Shown here in pieces: positions 37,748-46,810 of a stretch of 64,000 nt of DNA; the stretch's first letter is position 1; each line of letters starts with the position of its first letter. The translations under genes and the position numbers were made by a program. Below the pieces are notes generated by a model that ran no database searches, was not told the origin of the DNA, and was given only the letters and a program-made list of their open reading frames with translations. Source of the DNA: Mucilaginibacter_A sp964236465 (GTDB lineage: Bacteria > Bacteroidota > Bacteroidia > Sphingobacteriales > Sphingobacteriaceae); NCBI GenBank assembly GCA_964236465.1, contig CAXSBZ010000012.1, positions 1 to 64,000 on the forward strand, read 5' to 3'.

Positions 37748-40054
37748 ATGTTCACACGTTTAAAAAATCCGGTTTTACGATACTTCGTTTACCTCATATA
37801 TTTTGTCATCATCCTTTTTTGTGCTATAGAATTGAACTTTTTGTGGTTGTTTGGCTATTCGCCTAATACAGAAGATATTAAAAACCCTACGCTTTCAATT
37901 TCTTCGGAGGTTTATACGGCAGACGGCAAACTGATCGGGCGGTATTACAAGGAAAACCGTTCGCCGGTGGAGTTTGAAAAGATTTCTCCCAACCTGATTC
38001 ATGCGCTGATTTCTACGGAGGATACGCGTTTTTACCAGCATCACGGCGTGGATTTTTATGGCTTGCTGAGCGGGCTGGTTTCTACAGCAACCGGCGATCG
38101 GCGCGGTGCCAGCACGATCACGCAGCAGCTGGCGAAAAACCTTTTTCAAACCCGGAAAAAAAAATATCAGGGGCCGATTTCTCATGTGCCGGTTTTGCGG
38201 ACGGTGGCATATAAGTTTAAAGAATGGCTGACGGCTTTTAAAATTGAACGTGCTTACAGCAAAAATCAGATCCTCACTTTGTACTTCAACACGGTCCCGT
38301 TCGGCAACAATTCTTTCGGCATAAAAACAGCATCGCTCAAATATTTCGACAAAAACCCGGATCAGGTAAACCCTGCCGAAGCCGCGACATTGATCGGAAT
38401 GCTGAAAGCTACTTCCACTTACAATCCTATTAAAAACCCGGAAAAATCCAAAGAAAGACGCAACGTGGTGCTTTCGCAGATGGAAAAATACCATTATATC
38501 AGCAAAACTGATTTTAATAATTACAGCGCGGAACCAATTACTTTGGATTTGAGTTATGTGGAAAATGAATCTCAAGGCGATTCTTACATCCGATCAGCTG
38601 TGGACAAATGGCTGGAAAAATGGTGCAAAGACAACGATTATGATCTTTATGAAGATGGCCTGAAAATTTACACCACGATTGATTCCAAACTGCAGCAGTT
38701 TGCAGAAGAATCAGTGGCCGAAAAAATGAAAATGCTGCAAAAACGTTTTGAAGGCGTCTGGGGAAAAGAAAACCCCTGGCGAACTTTGGACGGCAACGAG
38801 ATTGTTGATTTTCCGCAGAAAGCCGTGCAGCGTTTGCCGATCTATAAAATGCTGGAAAAACGGTATAAAAACAGTCCGGATTCTATTGAAGCTTACTTTA
38901 ACCGGAAAAAAAGAATGCGGGTTTTCAGCTGGAAAAACAGCGACCAGGATACCACTTTTTCTACTTATGATTCAATCAAATATTATGCACGTTTGCTCAA
39001 TACCGGCATGATGACAATCGAACCTGCCAGCGGACAAATAAAGGTTTGGGTGGGCGGCATTAACCACCAGTATTTCAAATACGACCACGTGAACCAGGCC
39101 AAACGCCAGGCTGGTTCTACCTTTAAACCGTTTGCTTATTGCGCTGCGCTGGACAATGGTTTTACACCTTGCGACAAATTTACCGACAAACCTGTTTCCA
39201 TCAAATACATCAATAACGAAGGCAAGCCCGATGTTTGGGAACCTAAAAATGCCAGTTTCAGTTTTTCGTACCAGGAAATGAGTTTGCGCTGGGCGATGGG
39301 CAAATCTGTCAACTCCATTACGGCGCAAGTAACTGAAAAAGTGGGCTGGGACAAAGTGGTAGAATATGCGCACAAATGCGGCATCGAAAGTGAATTGGAA
39401 TCCGTTCCCTCGGTTTCTTTGGGTTCCAACGATGTTTCGGTTTATGAGATGGTGCGCGCTTACAGTACCTTTTTGAACAAAGGCCAGCGGCTCGATCCGA
39501 TCCTGGTTTCAAAAATTACGGATGATAAAGGCAACGTGCTCGCAGAATTCAAATCCAAAAATACGCCGGTTTTAAGTGAAGAAACGGCCTGGCTGATGTT
39601 GTACATGTTTCGTGGCGGTATGGAAGAACCGGGCGGCACGTCGCAGGCTTTGTGGGAATACAATGATTTGTGGAAGAATAGCAGCAACCAGATTGGCGGC
39701 AAAACGGGCACTTCTTCCGGCTATGCAGATGGTTGGTACATGGGCATCACCAAAGATTTGGTTACCGGTATTTGGGTGGGTGCTGATGAACGGAGCGTGC
39801 ACTTTAAAACTTCTCAAACCGGTGAAGGCTCGCGTACAGCTTTGCCCATTTTCGGTTTATTTATGGAAAAGGTTTATGATGATCCGAAATCCGGTTATCA
39901 GCCCGGCCCGTTCCCGAAACCCTGGAGCAAGATCACCAAAGAATATAATTGCCCGACACCGAGACCACGTGCAGATACGACAAAAACAGACAGCACGGCG
40001 ATCATACCAATTGATACCACATCAGTTACTTTGCCGGAAATAGAACCGCAATAA
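37748..40054 (+). CDS. Penicillin-binding protein 1A (bifunctional murein synthase)
   Basis: About 768 residues from the ATG at 37748, which places the single transmembrane helix at 10-36. GT51 transglycosylase: ISTEDTRFYQHHG (catalytic Glu91) and RGASTITQQLAKNLF (about 119-133). Transpeptidase: nucleophile motif STFK with Ser457 and Lys460, SVN in GKSVNSITAQV, and KTGTSSG from Lys652. It polymerises and cross-links peptidoglycan. A -7-like element TACGTTTG lies at 37714-37721. The C-terminal tail is Thr/Pro/Asp-rich. One dispersed 12-mer lies in the GT51 part (38322-38333), encoding IKTAS. Confidence 0.9.
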   Translation: MFTRLKNPVLRYFVYLIYFVIILFCAIELNFLWLFGYSPNTEDIKNPTLSISSEVYTADGKLIGRYYKENRSPVEFEKISPNLIHALISTEDTRFYQHHGVDFYGLLSGLVSTATGDRRGASTITQQLAKNLFQTRKKKYQGPISHVPVLRTVAYKFKEWLTAFKIERAYSKNQILTLYFNTVPFGNNSFGIKTASLKYFDKNPDQVNPAEAATLIGMLKATSTYNPIKNPEKSKERRNVVLSQMEKYHYISKTDFNNYSAEPITLDLSYVENESQGDSYIRSAVDKWLEKWCKDNDYDLYEDGLKIYTTIDSKLQQFAEESVAEKMKMLQKRFEGVWGKENPWRTLDGNEIVDFPQKAVQRLPIYKMLEKRYKNSPDSIEAYFNRKKRMRVFSWKNSDQDTTFSTYDSIKYYARLLNTGMMTIEPASGQIKVWVGGINHQYFKYDHVNQAKRQAGSTFKPFAYCAALDNGFTPCDKFTDKPVSIKYINNEGKPDVWEPKNASFSFSYQEMSLRWAMGKSVNSITAQVTEKVGWDKVVEYAHKCGIESELESVPSVSLGSNDVSVYEMVRAYSTFLNKGQRLDPILVSKITDDKGNVLAEFKSKNTPVLSEETAWLMLYMFRGGMEEPGGTSQALWEYNDLWKNSSNQIGGKTGTSSGYADGWYMGITKDLVTGIWVGADERSVHFKTSQTGEGSRTALPIFGLFMEKVYDDPKSGYQPGPFPKPWSKITKEYNCPTPRPRADTTKTDSTAIIPIDTTSVTLPEIEPQ

Positions 40055-40128
40055 TTTTTTGGGTTAAACTGTCGTTACCAATAATAGTAAAATCCGGATT
40101 TATAATTTCACCATCAAAGAAAGTATCA

Positions 40129-40140
40129 TAAAAGAAGCAT
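40129..40140 (+). repeat. Dispersed 12-mer ahead of the metalloprotease-barrel gene
   Basis: TAAAAGAAGCAT, 17 bases before the start codon at 40158. A second copy (AC type, opposite orientation, 40221-40232) lies within the signal-peptide codons of that gene. Confidence 0.7.
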
Positions 40141-40157
40141 CTTGCAAAAGCCTTTTT

Positions 40158-43100
40158 ATGGAAAAAACGATTACACCCAGTTCCCATCTGAAAAAAACAG
40201 CACTCCTGTTTGTTGTAGCGATGCTGTTTTTAGCACATCAAAATGTGCAGGCGCAATACTTCGGACAAAATAAAGTACGCTATAAAAACCTGAAATTTAA
40301 GGTTTACCAGACGCCGCATTTCCAGATCTACTATTATTTGAAAAATGATAGCGTGATCAAGCGTTTTGCACAGGAAACCGAACTTTGGTACACCATCCAC
40401 CAACAGGTTTTCCAGGATACTTTCCGCAAGTTCAACCCGATTATTTTGTACAATGATCATCCTGATTTTGAACAGACTACGGCTATTCAGGGCGAAATTG
40501 GCGTGGGCACCGGCGGCGTAACCGAAGGCTTAAAAAACCGCGTGGTGATGCCGCTGATGGAAACCAACCAAACCACGCGCCACGTCATCGGCCATGAGTT
40601 GGTACACGCTTTTCAATACCATCTTTTGCTGGACCGGAATGGTGGCGGCAACGGCAATATTGGCAACCTGGGCAATTTGCCGCTGTGGATGATTGAAGGA
40701 ATGGCCGAATACCTTTCGCTCGGCAAAAAAGATGCTTATACTGCGATGTGGATGCGGGATGCTTACCTCAACAAAGACATTCCGAGTTTGAAAGATTTGA
40801 CGACCAGCAGCAAATATTTCCCGTACCGTTATGGCGAGGCTTTCTGGAGTTACATGGGTTCTACTTATGGTGATTCGGTGATTGTGCCTTTTTTCCGAAA
40901 TACAGCACGTTTTGGTTTGGATTACGGTATCCGCAGGACATTTGGTTATGATGAAAAAACGCTGTCGAAATTGTGGAAAAACTCCATTGAAACCACTTAC
41001 AAACCCTATTTAAAAGATACGGTGCAAACACCAGTTGGTTTGCGGGTGATTGACGACAAGAACAGCGGCAAATTGAATGTGGCTCCGGCAATTAGCCCGG
41101 ATGGGAAATATATTGCTTTTTTGTCAGAAAAAAACCTGTTTAGCATTGATCTTTTTCTGGCTGATGCCAAAACCGGACGTATTTTGCGCAAGCTGACCAG
41201 CAAGGTTTCCAACACGCACATTGATGAATTCAACTTTATAGAATCTGCCGGAACCTGGTCGCCGGACGGGAAACGTTTTGCTTTCAGTGTTTTTAATGAA
41301 GGCCGAAATAAATTGGTTATTGTTGATGTCCGTTCCGGTCGCGTTTTGGAAGAAACTTCGATGGGAAAAGCCAAGCAATTCAGCAATTTAAGCTGGTCGC
41401 CAAACGGACAGGACATCGTTTTTAATGCGCTGGCAGAAGGGCAAAGTGATTTGTATCTGTATAATATTCCTTCTAAAAAAGTAACCCAACTGACAAACGA
41501 TAAATACACCGATTATCAGCCCAGTTTTTCCCATGACGGCAAGAAAATCGTTTTCAGCAGCGACCGCACAACTTACGATCAATCTTTAGCCCAAACCATT
41601 CCGTTTAATTTGGCGGTTTATGATTTGGCCAGTAAAACTACCACAGACATCAAAGTTTTTAACGGTGCCAACAATCTCAACCCGGCTTTTTCTGCGGATG
41701 ATCAATTTTTGTATTTTTTGAGTAACCGCGATGGCTTCCGCAACATGTACCGCTACAATTTGAGTGCAGGCACAACCGAACAGCTGACGGATCTGTTCAC
41801 CGGAATTTCCGGAATCACTGAGTTCTCTCCTGCCCTGAGTTTATCGGCTAAAAATGATGTAGTTTACTCTTATTACCGTTCGCAGCGATACACCATTTAC
41901 AATGCAAAAGTGGCTGATTTCAAGCCAAAACCTGTAGAAAACCAAGCCATTAACTTTGATGCAGCTTTGCTTCCACCGCCGAAATCTGTTGGCGTGGATC
42001 TGATCAATACCAACTTGAACAACTTTCTGGCTTACCAGAAGATTCCGGTAGATTCCATCAATAATATTCCTTTTAAACCACAATTTAAACTGGATTATTT
42101 GGGCAGCAGCGGCATCGGTGCCGGCGTGAGCCGCTATGGTGCCGGTTTGGCCAGCGGGATCCAGGGCTTGTTCAGCGATATTACCGGCCGCAACCAAATT
42201 TATGCCGGTGCTGCGGTAAACGGGCAGGTTTATGATTTTGGTGCACAATTGGCTTACATCAACCAGCAAGGGCGATGGAATTTTGGTGTTGGCGCATCGC
42301 ATATTCCTTTTCAGTATGCCACTTATCAGGAAGGCATCACTAATATCACCCAAAATAATAAGCCAGTGAGCGTTTACGAATCGCGGTATGATATTACCCG
42401 GACTTTTCAGGATGCGTTGCAGGTTTTCACCTCCTACCCTTTTTCTAAAGTAACGCGGATTGAATTTGGTGCCGGAGCTTCACGCTATTATTATCGTGTG
42501 GACCGTTACAGCACGTATTATAATTACACAACAGTCAACAATTTTATCACGCCAACAACAGGATTGTATTCCGAGCATGATAAAATTTCCCGAGACCAAT
42601 ATCGAACTGAAACCGGTTATGATCTGATGCCGTTTTCGCTGTTCCAATTGAACACAGCTTTGGTAGGTGATAATTCTTATTTCGGGGTTGCTTCTCCGCT
42701 GGCAGGTTATCGCTATCGTATTGGTATTGAGGGCAACGTGGGCAATTACAAATTTTTTGCACCCACCATTGACCTTCGGAAATATGTGCGGACGAAGCCT
42801 GTAACTTTTGCCGGCCGAATTTATGGTTACGGCCGTTTTGGCAACAGCAGCGAGGCATTGTTTCCGCTGTTTATCGGCTATCCGTATTTGATCAGAGGTT
42901 ACGAAGCCACCAGTTTTTACAATAATAATGCACGCAATAAAGGTAATTTCACCATCGATCAATTGCAGGGAAGCCGAACGGCTGTTGTTAATTTTGAAGT
43001 ACGGTTGCCATTTACCGGCCCGGAACGGCTTTCGCAAATCAAGTCCAAGGTTTTATTTACTGAATTGAATTTCTTTTTTGACGCCGGTTTAGCCTGGAAT

Positions 43101-43361
43101 GCGGGTGATAAAATTGCTTTCAAAAAAGAACCGGATGCCAACCAATATCAAACAGATGCCAGTGGAAATCCGGTTTACAGCCGCTTTGGCCAGCTGGTTT
43201 ATCCAAGTGGTTACAACCGCGTTCCGGCCATGTCAACCGGGATTTCATTGCGTGTCAATGTTTTTGGGGCTTTTGTTTTAGAACCTTACGTGGCCATTCC
43301 GTTCCAGCGGACGGATGTGCAGAAACCTGTTTTGGGTTTAACATTTGCGCCGGGTTGGTAA
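40158..43361 (+). CDS. Large secreted protein: zinc-metallopeptidase-like, beta-propeller and outer-membrane-barrel domains
   Basis: 1067 residues with a signal peptide (KKTALLFVVAMLFLAHQNVQAQ). Residues about 30-300 include GHELVHAFQYH, an HExxH zinc motif (146-150), with a possible third ligand in IEGMAEYLSLG (gluzincin/MA clan, as in peptidase_MA_2). Residues about 310-580 carry TolB-type PD40 propeller repeats (AISPDGKYIAFLS, WSPDGKRFAFSV, FSHDGKKIVFSS). The C-terminal 400 residues resemble a BamA/Omp85-type barrel with RGYEATSFYNN and a terminal strand ending in FAPGW. The architecture is seen in Bacteroidota but the function is unknown; it may be a surface protease that anchors itself. 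Length is complete. Confidence 0.72.
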   Translation: MEKTITPSSHLKKTALLFVVAMLFLAHQNVQAQYFGQNKVRYKNLKFKVYQTPHFQIYYYLKNDSVIKRFAQETELWYTIHQQVFQDTFRKFNPIILYNDHPDFEQTTAIQGEIGVGTGGVTEGLKNRVVMPLMETNQTTRHVIGHELVHAFQYHLLLDRNGGGNGNIGNLGNLPLWMIEGMAEYLSLGKKDAYTAMWMRDAYLNKDIPSLKDLTTSSKYFPYRYGEAFWSYMGSTYGDSVIVPFFRNTARFGLDYGIRRTFGYDEKTLSKLWKNSIETTYKPYLKDTVQTPVGLRVIDDKNSGKLNVAPAISPDGKYIAFLSEKNLFSIDLFLADAKTGRILRKLTSKVSNTHIDEFNFIESAGTWSPDGKRFAFSVFNEGRNKLVIVDVRSGRVLEETSMGKAKQFSNLSWSPNGQDIVFNALAEGQSDLYLYNIPSKKVTQLTNDKYTDYQPSFSHDGKKIVFSSDRTTYDQSLAQTIPFNLAVYDLASKTTTDIKVFNGANNLNPAFSADDQFLYFLSNRDGFRNMYRYNLSAGTTEQLTDLFTGISGITEFSPALSLSAKNDVVYSYYRSQRYTIYNAKVADFKPKPVENQAINFDAALLPPPKSVGVDLINTNLNNFLAYQKIPVDSINNIPFKPQFKLDYLGSSGIGAGVSRYGAGLASGIQGLFSDITGRNQIYAGAAVNGQVYDFGAQLAYINQQGRWNFGVGASHIPFQYATYQEGITNITQNNKPVSVYESRYDITRTFQDALQVFTSYPFSKVTRIEFGAGASRYYYRVDRYSTYYNYTTVNNFITPTTGLYSEHDKISRDQYRTETGYDLMPFSLFQLNTALVGDNSYFGVASPLAGYRYRIGIEGNVGNYKFFAPTIDLRKYVRTKPVTFAGRIYGYGRFGNSSEALFPLFIGYPYLIRGYEATSFYNNNARNKGNFTIDQLQGSRTAVVNFEVRLPFTGPERLSQIKSKVLFTELNFFFDAGLAWNAGDKIAFKKEPDANQYQTDASGNPVYSRFGQLVYPSGYNRVPAMSTGISLRVNVFGAFVLEPYVAIPFQRTDVQKPVLGLTFAPGW

Positions 43362-43372
43362 TGCTGTTTTTA
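43361..43372 (-). repeat. Dispersed 12-mer touching the stop of the barrel protein gene
   Basis: ATGCTGTTTTTA followed by TCGGCATAAAAA; its first base is the last base of the TAA stop codon (43359-43361). Confidence 0.75.
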
Positions 43373-43772
43373 TCGGCATAAAAAAGATGCTGTACGTTAT
43401 TGCATGACTATAGTAAATATTGGCTTGATCTTTAATATTTACTGAGCCTATCTTTTGATGTTTAAATCAAAAAAAATACTGTTTGCTTTTTTTCATTATA
43501 ATGAAGTGTACCTATACTTTCTAATTTGAAAGAAGTTATCAGTTAATGTGATTTAAGATTCAATTCTTGCAGCTAATGCGACTAAAGCAGTTTAGTTAGA
43601 TTTGGTATTTGTAATCTTTACAATTAAAAGTAATAACATGCTTTTAGCTGTAATTGTATTGTGTACCAGTTTTTGTAATATTTAGGACTAAATAGTATCA
43701 ACTTTTGATTGTTTTCAAAAGATTACGATTAAACCTTCGTTTAAATGTAATAGCTAAACAAGAGTTTACATC
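43362..43772. other. Convergent gap, 411 bases
   Basis: Apart from the 12-mer at its left edge I see no gene, terminator or repeat. AT-rich; it begins the 12-mer-free stretch that runs to 46946. Confidence 0.5.
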
Positions 43773-44852
43773 TTATCCTGATATTTTTCGCATCAATGTT
43801 TCCAGCGGTCCATTTTTAAATTTCCTGCTCCACAGTGCACTAAATAAAATGCTGAAAATGTAAAACAGTAACGAATAAACAAGTATGTAAACTGGTGGTG
43901 TCGGTTTTTCATCTTCTAGCAGGCCTGTATAATGTTTGCCCGTCAAACCTGCCAGTATGATCATTCCCAGGGTCAGGTGAATAACATAGTGCGACAAGGT
44001 CATTTGTCCTGTTTTTTGCAAAGCTAGAATGAGTTTGTTCGTTGAAAAAGCTTCGCCTATTACCATGCAAACCGGTATCACCATAAACGCAAAAGCCATT
44101 GTTACCAAAACAAAAGGTAAGTAAGGCGGGAAATATTCAGCCATCATGTAGTTATTCCAAAAAGGACTGAACAACTGTTGTCTCACCAGAAACCGTAATC
44201 CCTGAATAAGAATGAAGACGATTACCCCCACAATAAATATGTTGCGTTTTGTAAGTTTACTTTGCCAGTCCAGCCTGCCCAGCCACATGCCAACTAAAAA
44301 GTAGGAAAGCCAGGGGAACATTGAATTCCAGCCATTGTAAAATGTATTTCTTAAAAAGCCAACTGGTGTCCAGAAGTCTAAATACTTGAAAGTCGTGAAA
44401 TCCCAACCAGTATTGATTGGAATGATTAGAAGCAGTAAATGAAAAACGGCAACTGCAAGCAGGGCAACAAGCAAATAATACCGCCTGGGTACAAACAGCA
44501 AATAAGCTGCAAAGTGCATGTACCCGCCGTAATAGTGCAGTATGTCCCCCGACCACCAGTTATAAAGTAACAACCCTGTTGCGAATAAAAACCAGGAACG
44601 TTTCAGGATTTTTGATTTCAGTTCAGCTTTTTCTATGATCGTATAACCAGGCTTACCAGTCATTAAGGCAACGCCCATTCCTGCACAGATGATAAAAATT
44701 GCGGTTGAATTTCCTGTAAATATGTTTAAAAAGTGTCCTGCCGGATCAGACGGAACCATAACCGAACCAAAATTAAAATTGAAGTTTACGATGAACATGC
44801 CAAAAATAGTGTAGGCTCTAGCCAGATCAAACCCTATTATCCTTTGCTTCAT
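43773..44852 (-). CDS. DUF418-family membrane protein
   Basis: 359 residues with about nine or ten membrane helices. The N-terminus KQRIIGFDLARAYTIFGMFIVNFNF matches the family's conserved first helix (R-IxxxDxxRGxAxxGMxxVN), and the C-terminal YVIHLTLGMIILAGLTG with LLFYIFSILFSALWSRKFKNGPLETLMRKI is the DUF418 domain (about 225-355). Related to acyltransferase-like membrane families; function unknown. It faces away from the HMUDK-type gene. The gene contains no exact dispersed 12-mer. Confidence 0.72.
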   Translation of the reverse strand: MKQRIIGFDLARAYTIFGMFIVNFNFNFGSVMVPSDPAGHFLNIFTGNSTAIFIICAGMGVALMTGKPGYTIIEKAELKSKILKRSWFLFATGLLLYNWWSGDILHYYGGYMHFAAYLLFVPRRYYLLVALLAVAVFHLLLLIIPINTGWDFTTFKYLDFWTPVGFLRNTFYNGWNSMFPWLSYFLVGMWLGRLDWQSKLTKRNIFIVGVIVFILIQGLRFLVRQQLFSPFWNNYMMAEYFPPYLPFVLVTMAFAFMVIPVCMVIGEAFSTNKLILALQKTGQMTLSHYVIHLTLGMIILAGLTGKHYTGLLEDEKPTPPVYILVYSLLFYIFSILFSALWSRKFKNGPLETLMRKISG

Positions 44853-45184
44853 TCTTTTATATTGAGTTTAGTACGGATAGTATCGATCTGGTGCAATTTA
44901 TAAATAGTTAACAAATCAGCTGAAAGAAAAGGAATGCTTATTTAATATTAAAATCTCCTACTTAACACAACCCTAATTATAAAGCAACTCTTTTAACCTT
45001 CAAAGTATTAAACCAATTGTCGGTCTTTTTTAAAAAAGATGAAATTAACTGAGATAAACAAAAGTTCCACATATGTCCGTTTTCTAAACTTTGACAGGGT
45101 TAAAAACAGTACCGAAAATCCTACTGGTGGAGATAACGACATTAAATTATTTGGTTTGGATTTGCTTTTTTTAGCTTTGAAGCG
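44853..45184. other. Divergent gap, 332 bases
   Basis: AT-rich region between the DUF418 gene (minus) and the hypermodification gene (plus). It holds the putative promoter at 45150-45179. No other feature or 12-mer seen. Confidence 0.5.
45150..45179 (+). promoter_or_regulatory. Putative promoter of the HMUDK-type gene
   Basis: TTTG (45150-45153) and TAGCTTTG (45172-45179) with an 18-base spacer fit the Bacteroidota TTTG / TANNTTTG consensus well. The ATG at 45185 lies five bases after the -7 element, so the transcript would be leaderless or nearly so. Confidence 0.45.
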
Positions 45185-46165
45185 ATGATCACTATTGTAA
45201 AAAAGTTTCCGGTTGCTACTTATGTGTTAGATACCTACTGGAGGTTTGCAGCAGAACGCCAGGAAGTTTTTTTTAACCGGATCGCAGGGAAAATGGTGCT
45301 GACGAGTGATCCGATACTGCTTAAATATAAATTCACCAATGCTTATCGTGCCGCTGATCGTGTAAGTCAATATTTAATAAGCAGGGTCATTTATCATGGC
45401 GATCAAAGCCCCGATGAAATCCTGTTCCGCATTTTACTGTTTAAGTTATTTAATAAAATAGAAACATGGGAAATATTGCTCCACGAATTAGGTGCGTTAA
45501 CCTGGGGCAACTATTCCTTTAAATCCTACAACCAAGTTCTGCATCAGGTGCTGCAAGCTGGCGAGACCATTTACTCGGGCGCTTATATGATGGCTTCCGG
45601 AAAGAGTTCATTCGGTAACGATAGAAAACACGAGAACCACCTGAAATTGGTTGAACAAATGATGCATAATCATTTAGCGGAACGGGTTCAGGAAGCAGCC
45701 TCGCTTGAGGCCGTTTACCGGCTATTGTTAAGTTTCCCCTTGCTCGGGCCATTTTTAGCTTACCAGTACGCCATTGATATCAACTACAGCAACCTTACTA
45801 ATTTTAGTGAAATGGATTTTGTGGTGCCGGGCCCTGGTGCAAAAGACGGTATCCGAAAATGCTTTAAAAGTTTAGGTGGTTATAGCGAAGCCGATGTAAT
45901 TAGCTATGTAACCGAACGGCAGGAACAGGAATTTGAGCGATTGGGTATCAATTTTAAAAGTTTATGGGGCAGGCCACTTCAGTTAATTGACTGTCAGAAC
46001 CTATTTTGTGAAACGGATAAGTATTCAAGGGTAGCCCATCCCGAGGCGGGCGGAATCACTGGTAGGAAAAGGATTAAGCAGAGTTATTTAAAAAAACACG
46101 GCAATATTGATTACTTTTTTCCTCCCAAGTGGAACCTCATGCCTGACAAAATAATCACTTATTAA
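45185..46165 (+). CDS. Putative DNA base hypermodification protein (5-hmdU DNA kinase helical-domain type)
   Basis: 326 residues, soluble. The pattern of conserved stretches matches what I know of the HMUDK_hel family: FTNAYRAADRVSQYLISRVIY (51-71), LLFKLFNKIETWEIL, ETIYSGAYMM (about 120-130), FPLLGPFLAYQYAIDINYS, the glycine-rich VVPGPGAKDGIRKCF (about 215-230) and a C-terminal LQLIDCQNLFCETDKYSRV. In phages with hypermodified thymine this helical domain is fused to, or encoded beside, a P-loop 5-hydroxymethyl-deoxyuridine DNA kinase. Here I see no canonical Walker A and no kinase neighbour, so this is a stand-alone chromosomal version. Its stop is 12 bases from that of the convergent AlkB-type gene. 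Confidence 0.7.
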   Translation: MITIVKKFPVATYVLDTYWRFAAERQEVFFNRIAGKMVLTSDPILLKYKFTNAYRAADRVSQYLISRVIYHGDQSPDEILFRILLFKLFNKIETWEILLHELGALTWGNYSFKSYNQVLHQVLQAGETIYSGAYMMASGKSSFGNDRKHENHLKLVEQMMHNHLAERVQEAASLEAVYRLLLSFPLLGPFLAYQYAIDINYSNLTNFSEMDFVVPGPGAKDGIRKCFKSLGGYSEADVISYVTERQEQEFERLGINFKSLWGRPLQLIDCQNLFCETDKYSRVAHPEAGGITGRKRIKQSYLKKHGNIDYFFPPKWNLMPDKIITY

Positions 46166-46177
46166 CCTGTAAGCCTG

Positions 46178-46810
46178 CTAAGTAGCAGAGCCAATACCAA
46201 ATTGTTCTTGTAATAATTTTGCAACCTTGCCATCCGGGTTTAGGGGCTTAACTTTTGCCGTTTTTACTTTACGGTAAGTTATCGATACCCTTCTTTCCCG
46301 GTGTTTTATATCTCCGTCTACCTTGTCCTTTTTTCGGGGAGGTATGGCGTGTTGCCATTTATACCTGGCCTCATCCTGCATCACATATAAAGAACGTCTG
46401 GGAATCTCGACATCTATCACCTCACCTCCATTAGTTTTTATAAACCGCATGATGCAACCGCTTCCGAGATTAACACCACATATTTGGTTTTCAAAATAAG
46501 CCCTGTCCTTATGAGGCTTGATCCCCTTTCCCGGAATATATTCATTGATGATAACCTGGTCTGGTTGGTTTACCAAAATCTTCTGTTCCACTATTTTCTG
46601 TGCCAACTGGTCCATCAGCGGAGGCATAGCAACTGGAAATTTAACCAAATCATAGGGACTTTCCAATTCATTCCGGTAACCATAATATTGCAACCTTCTA
46701 TCGTAATCAACCACCCATATTTGATTGTCAATTTCATTTAATAATTGATCTTCCATCAACTGATCTATAAAATCAGGATATAGTAACAAACCTGGCAATG
46801 CTGTTTCCAT
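46178..46810 (-). CDS. AlkB-type 2-oxoglutarate/Fe(II) dioxygenase
   Basis: 210 residues, double-stranded beta-helix. Iron ligands: HKD (HxD in IKPHKDRAYF, about 117-125) and the distal His in QHAIPPR (about 174). The 2-oxoglutarate-binding arginines are in RRVSITYR (RxxxxxR, about 190-197), as in E. coli AlkB. NEYIPGKGIKPHKD is the usual AlkB/ALKBH substrate-lid region. AlkB enzymes oxidatively remove methyl groups from DNA or RNA bases; relatives hydroxylate thymine. It faces the HMUDK-type gene with only 12 bases between stops. A conserved convergent pair would point to a joint role in DNA base chemistry; repair alone is the simpler alternative. Confidence 0.85.
   Translation of the reverse strand: METALPGLLLYPDFIDQLMEDQLLNEIDNQIWVVDYDRRLQYYGYRNELESPYDLVKFPVAMPPLMDQLAQKIVEQKILVNQPDQVIINEYIPGKGIKPHKDRAYFENQICGVNLGSGCIMRFIKTNGGEVIDVEIPRRSLYVMQDEARYKWQHAIPPRKKDKVDGDIKHRERRVSITYRKVKTAKVKPLNPDGKVAKLLQEQFGIGSAT

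Noticed and set aside
45570..45640. Walker-A-like ASGKSSFG in the HMUDK-type protein
   Set aside because: Spacing does not fit GxxxxGK(S/T), and no Walker B follows; a P-loop kinase is not supported.
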